A stretch of 64,000 nucleotides of DNA from Sphingomonas sp. H160509 (GTDB taxonomy: Bacteria > Pseudomonadota > Alphaproteobacteria > Sphingomonadales > Sphingomonadaceae), in assembly GCF_024124765.2 (NCBI RefSeq), contig NZ_JAMXSR020000002.1, positions 2,741,001 to 2,805,000 on the forward strand, read 5' to 3'. The notes beneath the pieces are model-generated. The model saw nothing but the letters and a program-made list of their open reading frames with translations, searched no databases and had not been told where the DNA came from. Below, in pieces: positions 54,030 through 64,000 of this stretch (its first letter is position 1; each line of letters opens with the position of its first letter). The position numbers were made by a program, and so were the translations under genes.

Positions 54030-54692
54030 TCACCCCTTCACGTCGATATTCATTGCGATCGAGATGCGGTCGCCTGTTCCCAAGTGCGGGCGGACGCCGT
54101 GGCGGAGCCAGGCGGGGAAGATGATCAGGTCGCCTGCCTCGGTCGGCAGGCGGCGCTCGACCGGTTGTGGCTGGCCGTCGATCCCGACAAGGCGAAACCC
54201 CGGCAGCCGCATGAACGGCACCGGGAAGCGCGGGTCCTCGAAGAACAGCTCGCCGCCCGCCTCGCCCTCCGCAGGCGGAGTGCCCATATCAATGTAATAC
54301 ACCGCGGCCCACAACACGCCGGGATGCGCGTGGCTCATGTTGAGCGCACCGGGCGGCGACACGTTCGCCCACATCTTGACGGTCCACTCGACCGTCGCGG
54401 CATCTCGCCCATCGAAATGCGAGGCGCGCTTCGCCATCTTTACCGCGGTATCGGCGAGCGCGACCGCTGCCGGCCCGCCCCAGTCGAGCATGTCGGTAGC
54501 GGAATGCCAGCCACCGACATTCGATCGAGCCAAGCTGGGCGCGGCGGCGTAGCGATCAAGGATCGCGGTGCACAACGCCGCAGTCAGGGAGCCGGCATCG
54601 GCCAGACGCCCATGCAGGATCGGCGTCTCGTACATCCCGATCTGCGCCGCGCGGACGCGGATGCCGTCGAACGCAGGAGACGCCGTGGTCAT
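54030..54692 (-). CDS. Putative 2-oxoglutarate/Fe(II) oxygenase (TIGR02466-like)
   Basis: 220 residues. Seen: N-terminal IGMYETPILHGRL, SNVGGWHSATDML, WANVSPPGALNMSHAHPGVLWAAVYYID with the first iron His and nearby acidic residue, GGELFFEDPR, and EAGDLIIFPAWLRHGVRPHLGTGDRISIAMNI with the distal His and Arg. The order H...H...R and the jelly-roll pattern fit the family; substrate unknown. Four bases downstream of ppa on the same strand, so probably cotranscribed. Confidence 0.85.
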   Translation of the reverse strand: MTTASPAFDGIRVRAAQIGMYETPILHGRLADAGSLTAALCTAILDRYAAAPSLARSNVGGWHSATDMLDWGGPAAVALADTAVKMAKRASHFDGRDAATVEWTVKMWANVSPPGALNMSHAHPGVLWAAVYYIDMGTPPAEGEAGGELFFEDPRFPVPFMRLPGFRLVGIDGQPQPVERRLPTEAGDLIIFPAWLRHGVRPHLGTGDRISIAMNIDVKG

Positions 54693-54696
54693 GCTA

Positions 54697-55275
54697 TCAG
54701 CGTCCTGCGGTGTCGTCCGCGTTCATCGGCTCTTCGCCCTTGGCCTTCTCGGCGTTGTAGCGCTCGATCGCCTCGATCGTGACGCGCTTGGCTTCTTCGG
54801 CATCGCCCCACTTGCCGACGCGGACCCACTTCGTCTTCTCGAGGTCCTTGTAGTGGGTGAAGAAGTGCTCGATCTGCTCGAACACGATCTCGGGCATATC
54901 GCCGCGCTCGCCGATGTTCGCGTAGTAGGGGAACACCGCGTCGACCGGCACGCAGACGAGCTTCTCGTCGCCACCGGCTTCGTCCTCGAGGTTCAGCACC
55001 GCGATCGGCCGCGCGCGAACGACGCAGCCCGGGATGAACGGCGAGCGTGCGATCACGAGTGCATCCAAGGGATCGCCATCGGGACTCAGCGTGTGCGGCA
55101 CGAAGCCATAGTTCGCCGGATAGCGCATCGGCGTGTGCAGGATGCGATCGACGAACAGAGCGCCCGAGGCCTTGTCGAACTCGTACTTCACAGGCTCGCC
55201 GCCGGTCGGCACCTCGATGATGACGTTCAGATCCTCGGGCGGGTTCTTGCCGGTCGGGATGAGGTCGATACGCAT
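54697..55275 (-). CDS. ppa: Inorganic pyrophosphatase, class I
   Basis: Hydrolyses pyrophosphate to two phosphates; 192 residues. Seen: LNVIIEVPTGGEPVKYEFDKASGALFVDR with the catalytic Lys/Glu pattern, RYPANYGFVPHTLSPDGDPLDALVI holding the DxDPxD metal motif (about 55075-55140), PDARPIA-like RARPIAVLNLEDEAGGDEK, and FFTHYKDLEKTKWVRV. The ATG at 55273-55275 is the family start; a GAAAGGAC site lies just upstream. Precedes the 2OG oxygenase gene. Confidence 0.96.
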   Translation of the reverse strand: MRIDLIPTGKNPPEDLNVIIEVPTGGEPVKYEFDKASGALFVDRILHTPMRYPANYGFVPHTLSPDGDPLDALVIARSPFIPGCVVRARPIAVLNLEDEAGGDEKLVCVPVDAVFPYYANIGERGDMPEIVFEQIEHFFTHYKDLEKTKWVRVGKWGDAEEAKRVTIEAIERYNAEKAKGEEPMNADDTAGR

Positions 55276-55351
55276 GGCGGTCCTTTCGATATGACGATGC
55301 CGGCGCTCCTCGTCTGGGGAGCGGCCGGCACCACGTTGGATTAGTATCTGG

Positions 55352-57266
55352 TCAGCGCGGCATCAGCAGCCTGTCCAGCCCGCCGTCACCTGTACCCACC
55401 TTCTGTAGCCGCGGATAGCGCGGGCCGTCATGGTAATCGAGCAAGATGTCGCGGAAACGGTCATTGTTCTTTACAGTCAGACGGATCGGCACTTTCGTGC
55501 CCTTAGCGGCCAGGATCGCCGCCTTGATCCGGTCGGACGAATAGGCCTCGCTGTTGACCGCCTCGATCTCGGTGCCGACGTCGAGGCCAGCCTTGAACGC
55601 CGGGCTGTCCCAGATCGACGAGGTGACCACGCCCCTCCTTGTTGATCACCATGCCGAGCGAATAGCTGACGTCGGTGCCGCGGGTTTTCTCGGCCTGCTT
55701 CAGATACGGGCTCTGCTCGGGGCCGTAGACCAGCTTGTAGCCGTTCATCGCGAAGCCATTGATCGGCGCGGGCTTGCCCGTCTCGGTCAGGCGGGTGTTG
55801 AGGAACGTCGCCCAGTCATAGGGGACGATGCCGTTGAGCGTCTTCGCGACGTCGGCGAAGGTGTAGGTGAGTTCGCCGTAATCGCCGTCGCGGACGCCGA
55901 AAAAGGCCTTGGCGAAATCGTCGATCGACTTGGTCCCGCCGGACTTCTGGCGGAGCATCGCGTCGACCTCCATCCAGACCATCAGGCCCTCGTTGTAGTA
56001 ATCCTCCGAGCGCTGCCAGCTGGTCCAGCCCTTCGGCTTGCGTGCCGAGATCACCGGATCGTTGGTCGTGTCGATCAACGGACGCCACTGGCGGCCCGGC
56101 GCGGTGTCGTAGTTGCCGAGGATCGAGGCGTAACCGTCGAGCGTGTCCTGCTTGCTGACCAGTCCCGAGCGCGCCTGGAGCACATAGCCCCAGAACTGCG
56201 TCTGGCCTTCGTAGACCCACAGCAACGAATCGCGCATCGGCGTGCGGAAGTCGGGCGTCCACAGGTCGGCACCGCGGCGGAACTTGCCGTCCCAGCTATG
56301 CGTGTATTCGTGCGGCAACAGGTTCCGCGCGGCGGCACCGGTTTCCCATTCGGTGAAATAGCCGGGACGGACGCCGTTCTCGGAGCTGCGATGATGCTCG
56401 AGACCGATCCCGCCGAGTTGATCGGTGATCGACAGCAGGAATTCGTAATGATCGTAATGCTGCGCGCCGAAGGTCTTCACCGCCTGGTCGACGAGTCGCT
56501 TGTGCGCGTCGATCTGCTCGGGCTTGGCGGCAAGCTGGTCGGGGCTGTCGGCGAAGACGTTCAGGTCGACGCGGGGGGAGAGCGGCCAGACCTTGCCGTA
56601 CTTGCCCGCGAGCGTCGGCGAATCGACCAGGATCTCGTAGTTGGTCGTGTCGTAGCTGTAGGTCGAGCCCGACACCTTGGCCGGCACCGCACCCGCGGCG
56701 GTCCAGCCGGTTGGGTAGGTGACGGTCATCTTGATCGGGATCTGGCGCGTGAAATAGCCCGCCGGGTAGAGGCTGACGAGGTTTGGCTCGAGGCTGATCA
56801 TCGTCGGTGTCATGACGATACGGCCCTGGTCGCCCTTGGTCGCGGAGATGAACTGGAACTCGGCCACCACCGACTTCGCGCCAGTCGGCACGTCGATGTG
56901 GAACGCGAAGACGTCGACCGGATCGCGCGTCCAGGGGACGATCTTGCCGTTCGCACGGATCACGAGCCCCGCGAGCTTCTCGATCTCGCCGCGTGGGGAA
57001 TGCGCGCCGGGCAGCCACTTCGGATAAAGCAGCGCCATCGGACCGGACTTGGCGACCGGGATCGTCTGCTTCACGCGAAAGATGCCGCGCTCGGTATCGG
57101 TCGCATCGACATCGAGCAGCAGCGTGCCGGGATAGGGCGTGTCGACCGCGTCGGGAATGGTATCGACGAACGGGACGGGCTGCGGTGCGGTGTTGCCGGC
57201 GGGGACTTGCGCGAAGGCGGGTACGGCGGATGCGAGCAGGGACGCGACGAGAAGCTTGCGGATCAA
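55352..57266 (-). CDS. M61 family glycyl aminopeptidase with PDZ domain, secreted (frame break in this sequence)
   Basis: About 637 residues. A signal peptide (LLVASLLASAVPAFAQ), a beta-rich N-terminal domain (ALLYPKWLPGAHSPRG), and the gluzincin motif LPHEYTHSWDGKFRRG (HExxH) with the third ligand Glu in WVYEGQTQFWG. Then GLMVWMEVDAML and a C-terminal PDZ region (YSLGMVINKEG, then SSIWDSPAFKAGLDVGTEIEAVN). The four-base C-run at 55632-55635 should be three. It prefers N-terminal Gly/Ala in known members. Single gene, third secreted peptidase of the window. Confidence 0.92.
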
Positions 57267-57348
57267 GGAAGGGCCTTCCGGCTGAGAGACGATGACCCGA
57301 GGTGTAATCGCGATAAAGGGCAGTCGTCCAGTCCTTTACCGGGACTGC

Positions 57349-57999
57349 TCAACCACTCCCGAGCACGTTGATCGTGAACGCCAGCACGCCGATGTTGAAT
57401 ACGAACGCCGCCATGCACTGGCCGAGCGCGGCTTTGCGAACCCGGCGCGAGGTGATCTCGACGTCCGAGGTCTGGAACGTCATCCCCAGCGTGAACGCGA
57501 AATAGGCGAAATCCCAGTAATCGGGCTCGTCGCAGCTCGGAAAGTCGAGGCCCTTCGCGTCCTTCCCGTCCGGATCGTCGACATAGAACAGATGCGCATA
57601 ATGCAGCGTGTAGATCATGTTCGAGAACAGCCACGCGAGCGCTAGCGTCGTGATCGTCAGCGCGATCCCGACAGCGTCGTTCTTCCCCTGCAGTTCCTTC
57701 GCCACCGCGACCAGGATGACCAGCATGATCGTCCCGCTGAACCCGAGCAGCACCGCGCGGTTGGCGTCGTTCTCCTCCGCCGCGCGGCGCATCCGGGCGG
57801 CGGTGGCGTTGCGGAACAAGGTCGAGACCGCGATCAGGAACACGACCGCGGCGACGTCGAACGCGGCCATCGTACCGCGCCCGAGCCCGAACCGCGGGAT
57901 CATCCCGACCAGCCCGATCGCGAAGACCAGCACGAACAGGATGAAGCGCGGCGGGGCAACGCGTTGGCCGAGGCCCCAATATCTGGGTTTGTCGTTCAT
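57349..57999 (-). CDS. DUF1345 membrane protein
   Basis: 216 residues with five hydrophobic helices (FILFVLVFAIGLVGMIP; FDVAAVVFLIAVSTLF; FSGTIMLVILVAVAKEL; ALTITTLALAWLFSNMIYTLHYAHLFY). Conserved DUF1345 features: YTLHYAHLFYVDD, CDEPDYWDFAYFAFTLGMTFQTSDVEITS and RRVRKAALGQCMAAFVFNIGVLA (57400-57520). Function not established. Lies 80 bases after the M61 gene on the same strand; divergent from hisS by 49 bases. Confidence 0.9.
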   Translation of the reverse strand: MNDKPRYWGLGQRVAPPRFILFVLVFAIGLVGMIPRFGLGRGTMAAFDVAAVVFLIAVSTLFRNATAARMRRAAEENDANRAVLLGFSGTIMLVILVAVAKELQGKNDAVGIALTITTLALAWLFSNMIYTLHYAHLFYVDDPDGKDAKGLDFPSCDEPDYWDFAYFAFTLGMTFQTSDVEITSRRVRKAALGQCMAAFVFNIGVLAFTINVLGSG

Positions 58000-58048
58000 G
58001 CCACAGCGCTAGCGCTTCGCAGGCACGTCGCCTAGATACGCGCGCATC

Positions 58049-59296
58049 ATGGCCAAGACAGAAACCCCGCGCCGCATCCGTGGCACCCAAGATATTTTCG
58101 GTGAGGAACAGCGCCGGTTTGCGCACGTCCTCGCCACGTTCGAGCGCGTGCGGGCGCTGTATTGCTTCCAGCGCATCGATATCCCGGTGTTCGAGTCGAC
58201 CGCGGTGTTCGCGCGCTCGCTCGGCGAGACGACCGATGTCGTGTCGAAGGAAATGTACACGTTCGAGGATCGCGGCGGGGACTCGCTGACGCTCCGCCCC
58301 GAGTTCACCGCCGGCATCGCGCGCGCCTATCTGACCGAAGGCTGGCAGCAGTTCGCGCCGCTGAAGCTCACCACCAGCGGGCCCGTGTTCCGCTACGAGC
58401 GCCCGCAAAAGGGGCGCTTCCGCCAATTTCACCAGATCGATGCCGAGGTGATCGGTGCCGCAGAACCGGCGGCGGACGTCGAGCTGCTAGTGCTCGCGGA
58501 CCAGCTGCTGCGCGAACTCGGCATTTCCGAGGGCGTGACGTTGCAGCTCAACACGCTGGGCGACGCGGCGACGCGCGACGCCTGGCGCGAGGCGCTGGTC
58601 GCGCATTTCGAGGCGCATCGCGGGGAATTGTCCGAGGACAGCCTGACGCGGCTCGAAAAGAACCCGATGCGGATCCTCGACTCGAAGGACCCGCGCGACC
58701 GCCCGATCGCCGACAGCGCGCCGGATATCGACGCGTATCTGACGGAAGAGGCACGCGCGTTCTTCGAGGCGGTGACCACAGGCCTCGACGCGGCGGGTGT
58801 CGCCTGGGAGCGCAACGCGCGGCTGGTCCGCGGCCTGGATTACTACCGCCACACCGCGTTCGAGTTCGTGACCGACCGGTTGGGCTCGCAGGGCACGGTG
58901 CTGGCCGGCGGGCGGTATGACGGGCTGATCGGATCGCTTGGCGGGCCCGAGACGGCTGGCGTTGGTTGGGCTGCGGGTGTCGAGCGTCTCGCTATGCTGA
59001 TTGATGAGCCGGCGGTGCCCGAGGTCGACGTCGCGGTTGTTGCCGAAGCTCAAGAGTTTGAGTCTACGGCTACTAAGCTGACGGCAGAACTTCGGCGAGC
59101 AGGCTTTACTGTGGAAGCGATTGTCACCGGAAACCCAAAAAAAGCGGTACGAAAAGGCGCTTAAGACAAACCCGGCCTACACGATTTCACTGTCTCGCAG
59201 AGACGGTCTCGTGAGCGTTAGCGAACGTGGCTTACGAGCTAAATTCCAGCCGGACCAGTTCAGGGCGATCATCGACTCGGCTACCGGCGGTCTTGA

Positions 59297-59300
<4 letters not shown>
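58049..59300 (+). CDS. hisS: Histidyl-tRNA synthetase (frame break near the 3' end)
   Basis: Class II tRNA synthetase, about 416 residues. Seen: [27 protein letters not shown], motif 2 [37 protein letters not shown] and motif 3 [18 protein letters not shown]. The C-terminal anticodon-binding part follows ([34 protein letters not shown] after correction). The A-run at 59137-59143 has seven A and needs six; the true stop is then TGA at 59298-59300, overlapping prfA. The last 270 bases are visibly lower in GC than the rest, which may reflect recombination. Confidence 0.94.
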
Positions 59301-60371
<1,071 letters not shown>

Positions 60372-60393
60372 GCTTTCCTCAGCCGCAACGGCA

Positions 60394-60493
60394 TTCCCCT
60401 CCCGCTTGCGGGAGGGGGTTAGGGAGGGGCTTCCCGTTGAGGGCGTCGCCCGGTGACAGCCCCTCCCCGACCCCTCCCGCAAGCGGGAGGGGA
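60394..60493. repeat. Palindromic element between prfA and prmC
   Basis: CCCCTCCCGCTTGCGGGAGG...CCTCCCGCAAGCGGGAGGGG, with GGGGTTAGGGAGGGGC and GCCCCTCCCCGACCCC inside. Same family as 43668. It ends four bases before the prmC GTG, so it occupies the ribosome-binding region. Confidence 0.9.
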
Positions 60494-60496
60494 GCA

Positions 60497-61315
60497 GTGA
60501 GTGCAGCGATCGCCACCGCCGCGGCACAGTTCGCCTTCTCCGCCACCTCGCGCCTGGACGCGGAACTCCTGATGGCGCACGCACTCGGCGTCGAGCGCAA
60601 CGCGATCCTCCTCGACCCGGATCGCTACACCGTCCCCGACACCTTCGCCGCGCTAGTCGACCGCCGTCTCCACCACGAGCCGATCGCCTACATCGCCGGC
60701 ACCCGCGGCTTCTGGTCGATCGACCTCGCCGTCGGCCCCGGCGCACTCGTCCCCCGCGCCGACAGCGAAACACTCCTGATCGCTGCCCAATCGCACTTCG
60801 CCGGCCGCGCCCCCGCCACCATACTCGACCTCGGCACCGGCCCCGGCACATTGCTCCTCGCCGCGCTCGACGAATGGCCCGCGCAAGGCTTCGGCGTAGA
60901 CTATTCCCCCCCAAGCGCTCGCCTACGCCCGCGCCAACGCAGCAACCCTTGGCATGGCCGACCGCGCGCACTTCATCCACGGAAGCTGGGCCAGCGCGAT
61001 CGTCGGCCAGTTCGACCTGATCCTCGCCAACCCCCCTACATCGCCACCGACGAGCAACTCCCGCCCGAAGTCCAGAATCACGAACCCCACGCCGCGCTCT
61101 TCGCCGGCGCAGACGGGCTCGACGACTACCGCATCCTGGCGGAGCAGCTCCCCGCTTTGATCGCCCCCGGCGGCGCGGCGGTGATCGAGATCGGTTCGAC
61201 GCAGGCTCCCCCCGTCACCGCGCTGCTCGAAGCGCAAGGTCTGCACGTCGCGCTCCACCACGACTATGGCGGCAACCCGCGCGCGCTGGTTGCGAGCCAC
61301 GCGCCCACGACTTGA
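60497..61315 (+). CDS. prmC: Release-factor glutamine methyltransferase PrmC (two compensating frame breaks)
   Basis: Methylates the glutamine of the GGQ motif in release factors, including the product of the adjacent prfA; about 272 residues. Seen: RLDAELLMAHALGVERN, PIAYIAGTRGFWSIDL, LVPRADSETLL, SAM motif ILDLGTGPGTLLLAAL, then PPYIATDEQLPPEVQNHEPHAALFAG (the NPPY catalytic motif lies at a break). The C-run 60906-60912 is one base long and the C-run 61031-61036 one short. GTG at 60497, just after a palindrome, is the best start. Confidence 0.92.
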   Translation: MSAAIATAAAQFAFSATSRLDAELLMAHALGVERNAILLDPDRYTVPDTFAALVDRRLHHEPIAYIAGTRGFWSIDLAVGPGALVPRADSETLLIAAQSHFAGRAPATILDLGTGPGTLLLAALDEWPAQGFGVDYSPPSARLRPRQRSNPWHGRPRALHPRKLGQRDRRPVRPDPRQPPYIATDEQLPPEVQNHEPHAALFAGADGLDDYRILAEQLPALIAPGGAAVIEIGSTQAPPVTALLEAQGLHVALHHDYGGNPRALVASHAPTT

Positions 61316-61475
61316 ACAATATGGCGCTAAACCTCACATTTCGCTTGTAGTAGGTCCCTTGCGGACGCTATCACGCGGGCAGGGGCACGCACTCTCGACG
61401 ATTGGTCGGTTTAGAGCGATGACCCGCATCCTTCGCTTTGAGGTCGCTGCAGTCCGGCGGCCCTGGCAAGTTCGA

Positions 61476-61505
61476 CGCACCGATCTCGTCTAGATCGTCG
61501 GTGCG
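61476..61505 (+). promoter_or_regulatory. Hairpin in the DUF4167 gene leader
   Basis: CGCACCGA (61476-61483) pairs with TCGGTGCG (61498-61505), and inside it GATCT pairs with AGATC. It lies 67 bases before a TTG start in an otherwise unassigned 256-base gap. It has no T-run, so is not a clear terminator. Candidate leader regulation of an RNA-binding protein. Confidence 0.4.
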
Positions 61506-61571
61506 CGACGGGGGTTTGCACCGCATTTCGGAGCACGACCAGATTTTGGTTCGACGACTGAGGACACAAGC

Positions 61572-62800
61572 TTGATCAACAACCGGCAAGCCGGCCGCCG
61601 TCGCGGTCGTGGCAACAATAATAATGGCGGCGGCGGTAGTGGTGGCGGTCAACGCCAAGGTGGCGGCGGCGGCGGCCAGGGTGGTCGCGATACCGGCAAC
61701 CGCATCGAACAGCCGCGCGCGGCAACGCGAGCCAGCTGTACGAGAAGTACAAGAACCTCGCGCGCGACGCGCAGCAGCAGGGCGACCGCGTCAACATCGA
61801 ATATTACCTCCAGTTCGCGGACCATTATTTCCGCGTCCTGAGCGAAACCCGCGCCCGCTTCGAAGAAAGCCAGCCGCAGGCGCAGCAGCAGCCGCGCCGC
61901 CAGCAGCCGTTCGATCTCGACGGCGACGACGATTACGGCGACGAGGGCGAACCGATCCGCTCCGGCGAGCAGCAGGGTAATCCCGAGCAGGCTCGTGGCG
62001 AGCAGAACCGGGCCGAGCAGAATGGTGGCCAGCAGAACGGCCAGTACCAGAATGCGCCCCGCCAGAATCGTGAGAACCAGAACCGCGAGGACCGCCCTCA
62101 GCGTGAAGATCGTCCGCAGCGCGAAGAGCGTCCGCGGTACGACAACAACCGCTACGAGGGCCAGCGTAACGACGGCCCCCGCAACGAGGGGCAGCCGCGT
62201 AACGACGGTCAGCGCGAAGACCGCGTCCGTGGCGACAATCCGCGCAACCAGCGTAACGCTCAGCCGCGTGATGCTCAGCCTCGCGACGACCGCAACGGCG
62301 AAGAGCAGGATCAGGCCCACGAGGCCCAGTCGCGCGAGACGCAGTCACGCGACGAGCAGGTTCGCGAGCCCCGCAGCGATTACCGCGATGCGCCGCAGCG
62401 CGAGACGGTCCGCCGCACGCCCCGCGTGAGCGCACCGGTCGCCAACGCCAACCAGGACTCCGAAGCCGACGCGGTCCGCTCTGTAACCGAAGCCCCCGAG
62501 CAGGCGGCCCAGCCGACCGAAGCCGTCGAGACCGCCGCGCCCGTCGCCGCGACCGAGGAGCAGCCCCGCCGTCGCGGTCGCCCGCGTCGTGATCGCAGCC
62601 TCGACGCACCTGTCGCTCAGGATGACGCAGCACCGACCGCATTCGACGCGGACCGCCTGCCACCATCGCTCGGCATCTCGGCAACAAAGTCGGCGCCAGC
62701 ACTGGCACCTGCGACGGATGCGCCCGCTGCTGATGCTGTGCCTGAAGAAAAGCCCCGCCGTCGCCGCGTTCGTGCGGTACCGGACGAGGTCGCAGGCTGA
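61572..62800 (+). CDS. DUF4167 RNA-associated protein (frame break in this sequence)
   Basis: About 410 residues, typical of alphaproteobacteria. A basic, Gly/Asn-rich start (INNRQAGRRRGRGNNNNGGG) precedes the DUF4167 core RGNASQLYEKYKNLARDAQ, NIEYYLQFADHYFRVLSE. A very long hydrophilic, low-complexity tail follows (Arg/Asn/Gln/Asp/Glu-rich, 62000-62420) and a basic end (RRRGRPRRDRS, RRRRVRAVPDEV). TTG at 61572 has TGAGGA upstream. One base seems missing near 61714-61722. Probably RNA-binding; exact task unknown. A strong terminator follows. Confidence 0.85.
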
Positions 62801-62841
62801 AGCCGTCATCCCGGACTTTTCCGGGATCACGCCAAGACCTG

Positions 62842-62880
62842 AAAAGGCCGGTGCCGCTTCACGCGACACCGGCCTTTTTC
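62842..62880 (+). terminator. Rho-independent terminator after the DUF4167 gene
   Basis: AAAAGGCCGGTG...CACCGGCCTTTTT: an 11-base stem with A-run before and T-run after, 42 bases past the stop. A-T symmetry lets it serve the convergent minus-strand gene as well. Confidence 0.9.
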
Positions 62881-62919
62881 ATGCCCGCCTATATTCTCGA
62901 CTATATCGGCACCGCGCAC

Positions 62920-63210
62920 TCACTCGAGCCGCGTCACATCTTCATCATGTCCGCTTCCCGAACTGAGAAATGCGAGCCCCATCAATAGCCCGGCCATCAT
63001 CACCGATCCGCCGACCCCGCCCATCACCGCGAGCATCGTCACGAGGTGCAGCGGCCCCTGCACATGCGCCATCGCCACGATGATCGCCGCGACGCAAATC
63101 GCCGCCGCCAGCACCATCCACGCCATGATCCCCCGGAACCGCGCCCATGCGAATGCAGCGTAATGCGGGTCGTCCAACCCGGCCGGCGGTTCAGGCAGTC
63201 GATCGGTCAT
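62920..63210 (-). CDS. Small two-helix membrane protein, unknown function
   Basis: 96 residues from ATG 63208-63210 (104 from ATG 63232-63234). Begins MTDRLPEPPAGLDDPHYAAFAWARFRG, then two or three hydrophobic helices (IMAWMVLAAAICVAAIIVAMA; LVTMLAVMGGVGGSVMMAGLLMGLAFL) and an acidic tail (GHDEDVTRLE). Such sequences are known in sphingomonads only as hypothetical. Divergent from the CBS gene. Function unknown. Confidence 0.7.
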   Translation of the reverse strand: MTDRLPEPPAGLDDPHYAAFAWARFRGIMAWMVLAAAICVAAIIVAMAHVQGPLHLVTMLAVMGGVGGSVMMAGLLMGLAFLSSGSGHDEDVTRLE

Positions 63211-63281
63211 CGCTTCACATTGCCGCGCAAACATGGTTTCCTCAAGCCAAGCGCAACAGACGCAGTTGAGGAGAGACGAAG

Positions 63282-63707
63282 ATGACGATCGCGGCGATCC
63301 TGAAGGACAAGGGCGACATACAGTCGCTGACCCCCGATTTTACGGTGGCCCAGGCGGTGGCGCTGCTCGCGGAGAAGCGGATCGGCGCGGCGCCGGTACT
63401 CGATGGCGGCAAGGTCGTCGGGATCTTTTCCGAACGCGACGTCATCCATTGCCTGCAGTCCGATGGCGCAGCGGCGCTCGAACGGCGGATCGGCGACGTG
63501 ATGACGACCGCGGTAAAGTCGATCGGGCCCAATGAATCGGCGATCGGCGCATTGTCGCTGATGACCCAGCGCCGCATCCGCCACTTGCCGGTGATCGACG
63601 GCGAAACGCTGGTCGGCTTTGTCTCGATCGGCGACTTGGTCAAATACCGCATCGACCGGATCGAGACCGATGCCGCAGCGATGCGCGAATATATCCAGTC
63701 CGCGTAA
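63282..63707 (+). CDS. CBS-domain pair protein
   Basis: 141 residues, two CBS motifs forming one Bateman module: LTPDFTVAQAVALLAEKRIGAAPVLDGGKVVGIFSERDVI and SIGPNESAIGALSLMTQRRIRHLPVIDGETLVGFVSIGDLVKY (63330-63650), then a short helix (REYIQSA). Binds adenine nucleotides as a sensor, often partnering an enzyme. Its stop touches the end of the convergent flippase-like gene. ATG 63282 follows GAGGAGAGACGAAG. No partner is evident. Confidence 0.93.
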   Translation: MTIAAILKDKGDIQSLTPDFTVAQAVALLAEKRIGAAPVLDGGKVVGIFSERDVIHCLQSDGAAALERRIGDVMTTAVKSIGPNESAIGALSLMTQRRIRHLPVIDGETLVGFVSIGDLVKYRIDRIETDAAAMREYIQSA

Positions 63708-64000
63708 CTAAGCGGCGACCGGCTGCTTCCGCGCGACCGCGATCAGTTCGCGCACGGTCGCCCGCGCAAAGATCAGCATCCACGCAGCATAGACCGCGGC
63801 GCCTATCGCCACGAGCACAACCAGCCGCCAATGCGCGTCGAGCAATGGCAACGCTCGATCCACCAGCCCGACGATCAGCGCCATCGCGATCGCCGCCAGT
63901 GCCGGCGATGCGACCGCGCGCGCCACGTCCCGCGCCCGAACGCCGATCACCGGCAGCGTCCGCCAGGCGCTGATCGCCAGATAGAGCGGATAGGCCGTGA
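63708..64000 (-). CDS. Polysaccharide flippase-like membrane protein (partial, N-terminus beyond window)
   Basis: Only the C-terminal 97 codons are inside; the frame is open to base 64000. The visible part has YPLYLAISAWRTLPVIG, then three hydrophobic helices (SPALAAIAMALIVGLVD; WRLVVLVAIGAAVYAAWMLIF) and the basic ending RELIAVARKQPVAA. This layout resembles the C-terminal end of Wzx/oligosaccharide flippase family proteins (MATE-like). Too little is visible for certainty. It ends next to the CBS gene stop. Confidence 0.55.
   Translation of the reverse strand, partial: TAYPLYLAISAWRTLPVIGVRARDVARAVASPALAAIAMALIVGLVDRALPLLDAHWRLVVLVAIGAAVYAAWMLIFARATVRELIAVARKQPVAA

Noticed and set aside
61649..62708. 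Open frames opposite the DUF4167 gene with hydrophobic translation
   Set aside because: They are the complement of its Arg/Asn/Gln-rich tail and look like membrane proteins only for that reason.

Overview
The window is high-GC DNA (about two thirds G+C by eye) from an alphaproteobacterium, most likely a sphingomonad (Sphingomonas or a close relative). The case rests on 5-aminolevulinate synthase HemA, an aa3 oxidase cluster in the order ctaC-ctaD-ctaB-ctaG-ctaE-DUF983-SURF1-thrC, the run rpiB-glyA-nrdR, a ybgC-tolQRAB-pal operon, a DUF4167 protein, and many short intergenic palindromes of sphingomonad type. No rRNA, tRNA, CRISPR array, prophage or classical insertion sequence was found.

Layout. 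1-9.4 kb: dprA (cut by the left edge), plsY, murI, hemA, a Uma2 nuclease, an ECF sigma/anti-sigma pair with a lipoprotein and DUF3429, then rpiB, glyA, a tiny membrane protein and nrdR. 9.4-17 kb: a GIY-YIG domain read in frame into a TrmJ-like RNA methyltransferase, a chorismate mutase, rpsD, an S9 and an M28 peptidase, and agmatine deiminase. 17-28 kb: an rRNA-methyltransferase-like gene, thrC, and the cytochrome c oxidase cluster, which is split by two genes on the other strand. 28-38 kb: pyrE-pdxJ-acpS-lepB, a PerM-type membrane protein, an envelope glycosyltransferase region, and ubiG. 38-47 kb: lysC, a flavin oxidoreductase, a lipoprotein, and the Tol-Pal operon. 47-64 kb: an S1/P1 nuclease, isoaspartyl peptidase, acyltransferase, ispG, DMT transporter, GNAT, 2OG oxygenase, ppa, an M61 peptidase, hisS-prfA-prmC, DUF4167, a CBS protein, and the C-terminal end of a flippase-like protein at the right edge.

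Two features run across the whole window. First, at least 26 single-base frame breaks interrupt otherwise well-conserved genes (glyA, thrC, pyrE, pdxJ, lepB, lysC, tolQ, tolB, hisS, prfA, prmC and others). Nearly all lie in runs of identical bases, mostly six G or C where five would restore the frame. This looks like uncorrected long-read error, not gene decay, so these genes are annotated as intact genes with a frame break in this sequence. Second, about 20 palindromic elements of several families sit between genes, inside operons and at gene ends; some are translated.

The observation most likely to be new is the GIY-YIG reading frame bracketed by near-identical inverted repeats of one of these families. 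This suggests, without proving it, a link between single-domain GIY-YIG nucleases and the spread of sphingomonad palindromic repeats. Hairpins in the leaders of rpsD, hemA and the DUF4167 gene are further candidates for undescribed regulation.
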